DNA of 64,000 bases, from the NCBI GenBank assembly GCA_019745555.1, contig JAIESX010000002.1, positions 1 to 64,000 of the forward strand, given 5' to 3'. Made by a program: the position numbers and the translations under genes. The stretch is from Burkholderiaceae bacterium. GTDB lineage: Bacteria; Pseudomonadota; Gammaproteobacteria; Burkholderiales; Burkholderiaceae_C. The notes under the pieces are model-generated. The model saw nothing but the letters and a program-made list of their open reading frames with translations. It ran no database searches and was not told the origin of the DNA. Below, one piece after another: positions 62,619 to 64,000 of the stretch. Every line of letters starts with the position of its first letter. The first letter of the stretch is position 1.

Positions 62619-63896
62619 TCAGATCACGCCGTCGAACATCATCACATCCACCTCGTCGCCGACGGCGACGTTGCCCTGGTGGTGATGCAGCACGATCAGG
62701 CCATTGCCCTGGACCATGGAGCTCAGCACGCCGGAGCCCTGGTTGCCGGTGGTGCGGACCTCCAGCGTGCCGTCGGGCGCCGTGCTGACCCGTCCGCGCT
62801 GGTACTCGGTCCGCCCCGGCTTCTTGCGCATGGGCTCCAGGCTGCGCGCGCGCAGCAGCGGCACGGGCGCGGCCTGGCAGCCCATCATCTTCAGCAGGGC
62901 GGGGCGCACGAAGGCGAGGAAGGTCACCATCACGGCCACCGGGTTGCCGGGCAGGCCGAAGAGCACGCAGGGATGGGTGCCGCTGTTGATGCGCCCGACC
63001 GCCATGGGCCGGCCCGGGCGCATGGCGATGCGCCAGAAGGCCACATCGCCGAGCTGCTTCATCATGGTCTTGGTGTGGTCGGCCTCGCCCACGCTGACAC
63101 CGCCGCTGGTGATGATGGCGTCGGCCTCGGCGGCGGCGCGGCGGAAGGTGGCCTCGAGCTTCTGGGGCTCATCACCGACGACGCCATAGTCCAGCACCTC
63201 GATGCCCAGCCGCGTGAGCAGGCCGAAGACGGTGTAGCGGTTGCTGTCGTAGACCGCTCCTTCGCGCGGTGCCTCGCCCAGACTCAGGATCTCGTCGCCG
63301 GTGGAGAAATAGGCCACCTTGAGGCGGCGCCACACCTGCACCGTGGGGATGCCCAGGCTGGCCGCCAGGCCCAGCGCCGCCGGCGACAGGCGTGTGCCGG
63401 CGCGTAGCGCCGGCTGCCCCTGCATGACGTCCTCGCCCTTGAGGCGGCGGTTGTCGCCGGGCTGCAGCAGGCCCGCGGGTATGGTGATCTGCTCGCCGCT
63501 TTGCTGTACGAATTCCTGCGGCACCACGGTGTCCAGACCGGTGGGCATGATCGCGCCCGTCATGATACGCACGCACTGGCTGGGACCCACCTGGCCAGCC
63601 CAGGCCTTGCCGGCCAAGGCCGTGCCCACGGGCTGGAGCGTGAGCGGTGCGTCCGCGCGCAGCTGGGCGCCGGCGAAGGCGTAGCCATCCATGGCCGAGT
63701 TGTCGTGGGGTGGCACGCTGACCGGGGAAATCACATCCTGGGCCAGCACGCGGTCCAGGGCCTGGAAGAGCGGCAGGTCCTCGGTCTCGCGCACGGGCTC
63801 GACCAGGCGTGCGAGGAAGTCGTTGACCGCCTGGGCGCTCAATGCCTGCGGGTCATAGCCCTGCAGCTCGGCGGCGATCTGCTCGATGCTTTTCAT
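62619..63896 (-). CDS. moeA: Molybdopterin molybdenumtransferase MoeA
   Basis: Inserts molybdate into adenylylated molybdopterin. 425 residues from ATG 63896. Motifs: SVPPHDNSAMDGYAF, GQVGPSQCVRIMTGAIMPTGLDTVVPQE, the MPT-binding ITSGGVSVGEADHTK and FGLPGNPVAVMVTFLAFVRPAL. Its stop codon directly abuts that of the convergent ATPase gene. It follows mobA by 4 bp. Confidence 0.95.
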   Translation of the reverse strand: MKSIEQIAAELQGYDPQALSAQAVNDFLARLVEPVRETEDLPLFQALDRVLAQDVISPVSVPPHDNSAMDGYAFAGAQLRADAPLTLQPVGTALAGKAWAGQVGPSQCVRIMTGAIMPTGLDTVVPQEFVQQSGEQITIPAGLLQPGDNRRLKGEDVMQGQPALRAGTRLSPAALGLAASLGIPTVQVWRRLKVAYFSTGDEILSLGEAPREGAVYDSNRYTVFGLLTRLGIEVLDYGVVGDEPQKLEATFRRAAAEADAIITSGGVSVGEADHTKTMMKQLGDVAFWRIAMRPGRPMAVGRINSGTHPCVLFGLPGNPVAVMVTFLAFVRPALLKMMGCQAAPVPLLRARSLEPMRKKPGRTEYQRGRVSTAPDGTLEVRTTGNQGSGVLSSMVQGNGLIVLHHHQGNVAVGDEVDVMMFDGVI

Positions 63897-63900
63897 GCCC

Positions 63901-64000
63901 TCAGGAGTTTTCGAGTTGCTTGAGTTCGGCCAGGGTGTTGGCGTTGGCAAAGGCCAGCGGGTCGTCGCCGGCCTGGTCGAAGGGCACGACTACGGTGGAG
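63901..64000 (-). CDS. mobA: Molybdenum cofactor guanylyltransferase MobA, C-terminal end (partial)
   Basis: The last 32 codons read STVVVPFDQAGDDPLAFANA followed by NTLAELKQLENS and a stop (63903-63901). FANANTLAELKQLE is the usual MobA C-terminus. The rest lies outside the window. The 4-bp gap to moeA indicates a mobA-moeA unit for molybdenum cofactor synthesis. Confidence 0.8.
   Translation of the reverse strand, partial: STVVVPFDQAGDDPLAFANANTLAELKQLENS

Overview
The window is GC-rich chromosomal DNA of a betaproteobacterium, most likely Burkholderiales and probably Comamonadaceae-like. The evidence is the gene orders ftsH-folP-glmM, trxA-rho-rpmE2, dnaX-ybaB-recR and pstSCAB-phoU-phoB-phoR, together with ppk/ppx, a short bacterial SRP RNA next to dnaX, and typical family sequences. 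No tRNA, rRNA, CRISPR array or intact IS element was seen.

Layout. 1-3.5 kb: 3' part of ftsH, then folP and glmM. 3.5-6.0 kb: a minus-strand arsenic operon (arsR-arsI-arsC-acr3). 6.0-11.0 kb: a Pho-box-preceded orphan gene, an OlsB-like N-acyltransferase, a PlcP-like metallophosphoesterase, then ppk1-sixA behind tandem Pho boxes. 11.0-19.3 kb: an EAL-domain remnant, ugd-lplT behind another tandem Pho box, a GT4 glycosyltransferase diverging from an Mpo1-like membrane protein with Pho boxes facing both ways, a long class-III aminotransferase, and psd. 19.3-20.5 kb: a lower-GC patch with two small accessory genes, each followed by an attC-like sequence. 20.5-25.2 kb: small proteins, a TesA-like esterase, ppx, an orphan binding protein and a FAS1 lipoprotein. 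25.3-32.0 kb: pstSCAB-phoUBR with its Pho box and a recombination scar at the pstB 3' end.

32-44.4 kb: MATE efflux, a GT39-like membrane protein, rpmE2, rho, trxA, an AddAB-type nuclease/helicase pair and a flavoprotein. 44.4-47.6 kb: SRP RNA (minus strand) and dnaX-ybaB-recR, with an A9 slippage site in dnaX. 47.7-52.2 kb: a MAPEG protein and a nitrate/sulfonate-type ABC operon interrupted by two lipoprotein genes. 52.2-55.7 kb: mltD-gloB divergent from a methyltransferase-rnhA pair. 55.8-60.0 kb: an RND efflux pair. 60.1-62.6 kb: a P-type ATPase broken by a one-base frameshift. 62.6-64 kb: mobA-moeA.

The unifying theme of 6-32 kb is phosphate. PhoR/PhoB and the Pst transporter sit beside polyphosphate genes (ppk1, sixA, ppx). 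They also sit beside genes that together could swap phospholipids for phosphorus-free lipids: PlcP-like phospholipase C, OlsB, a GT4 glycolipid synthase candidate, Ugd for UDP-glucuronate, LplT and Psd. Pho-box heptamers at 11-12 bp spacing, found by eye before five transcription units, support a single PhoB-controlled lipid-renovation island. Pho boxes and start codons were located by reading the sequence. Functions rest on recognised motifs, not on database searches.
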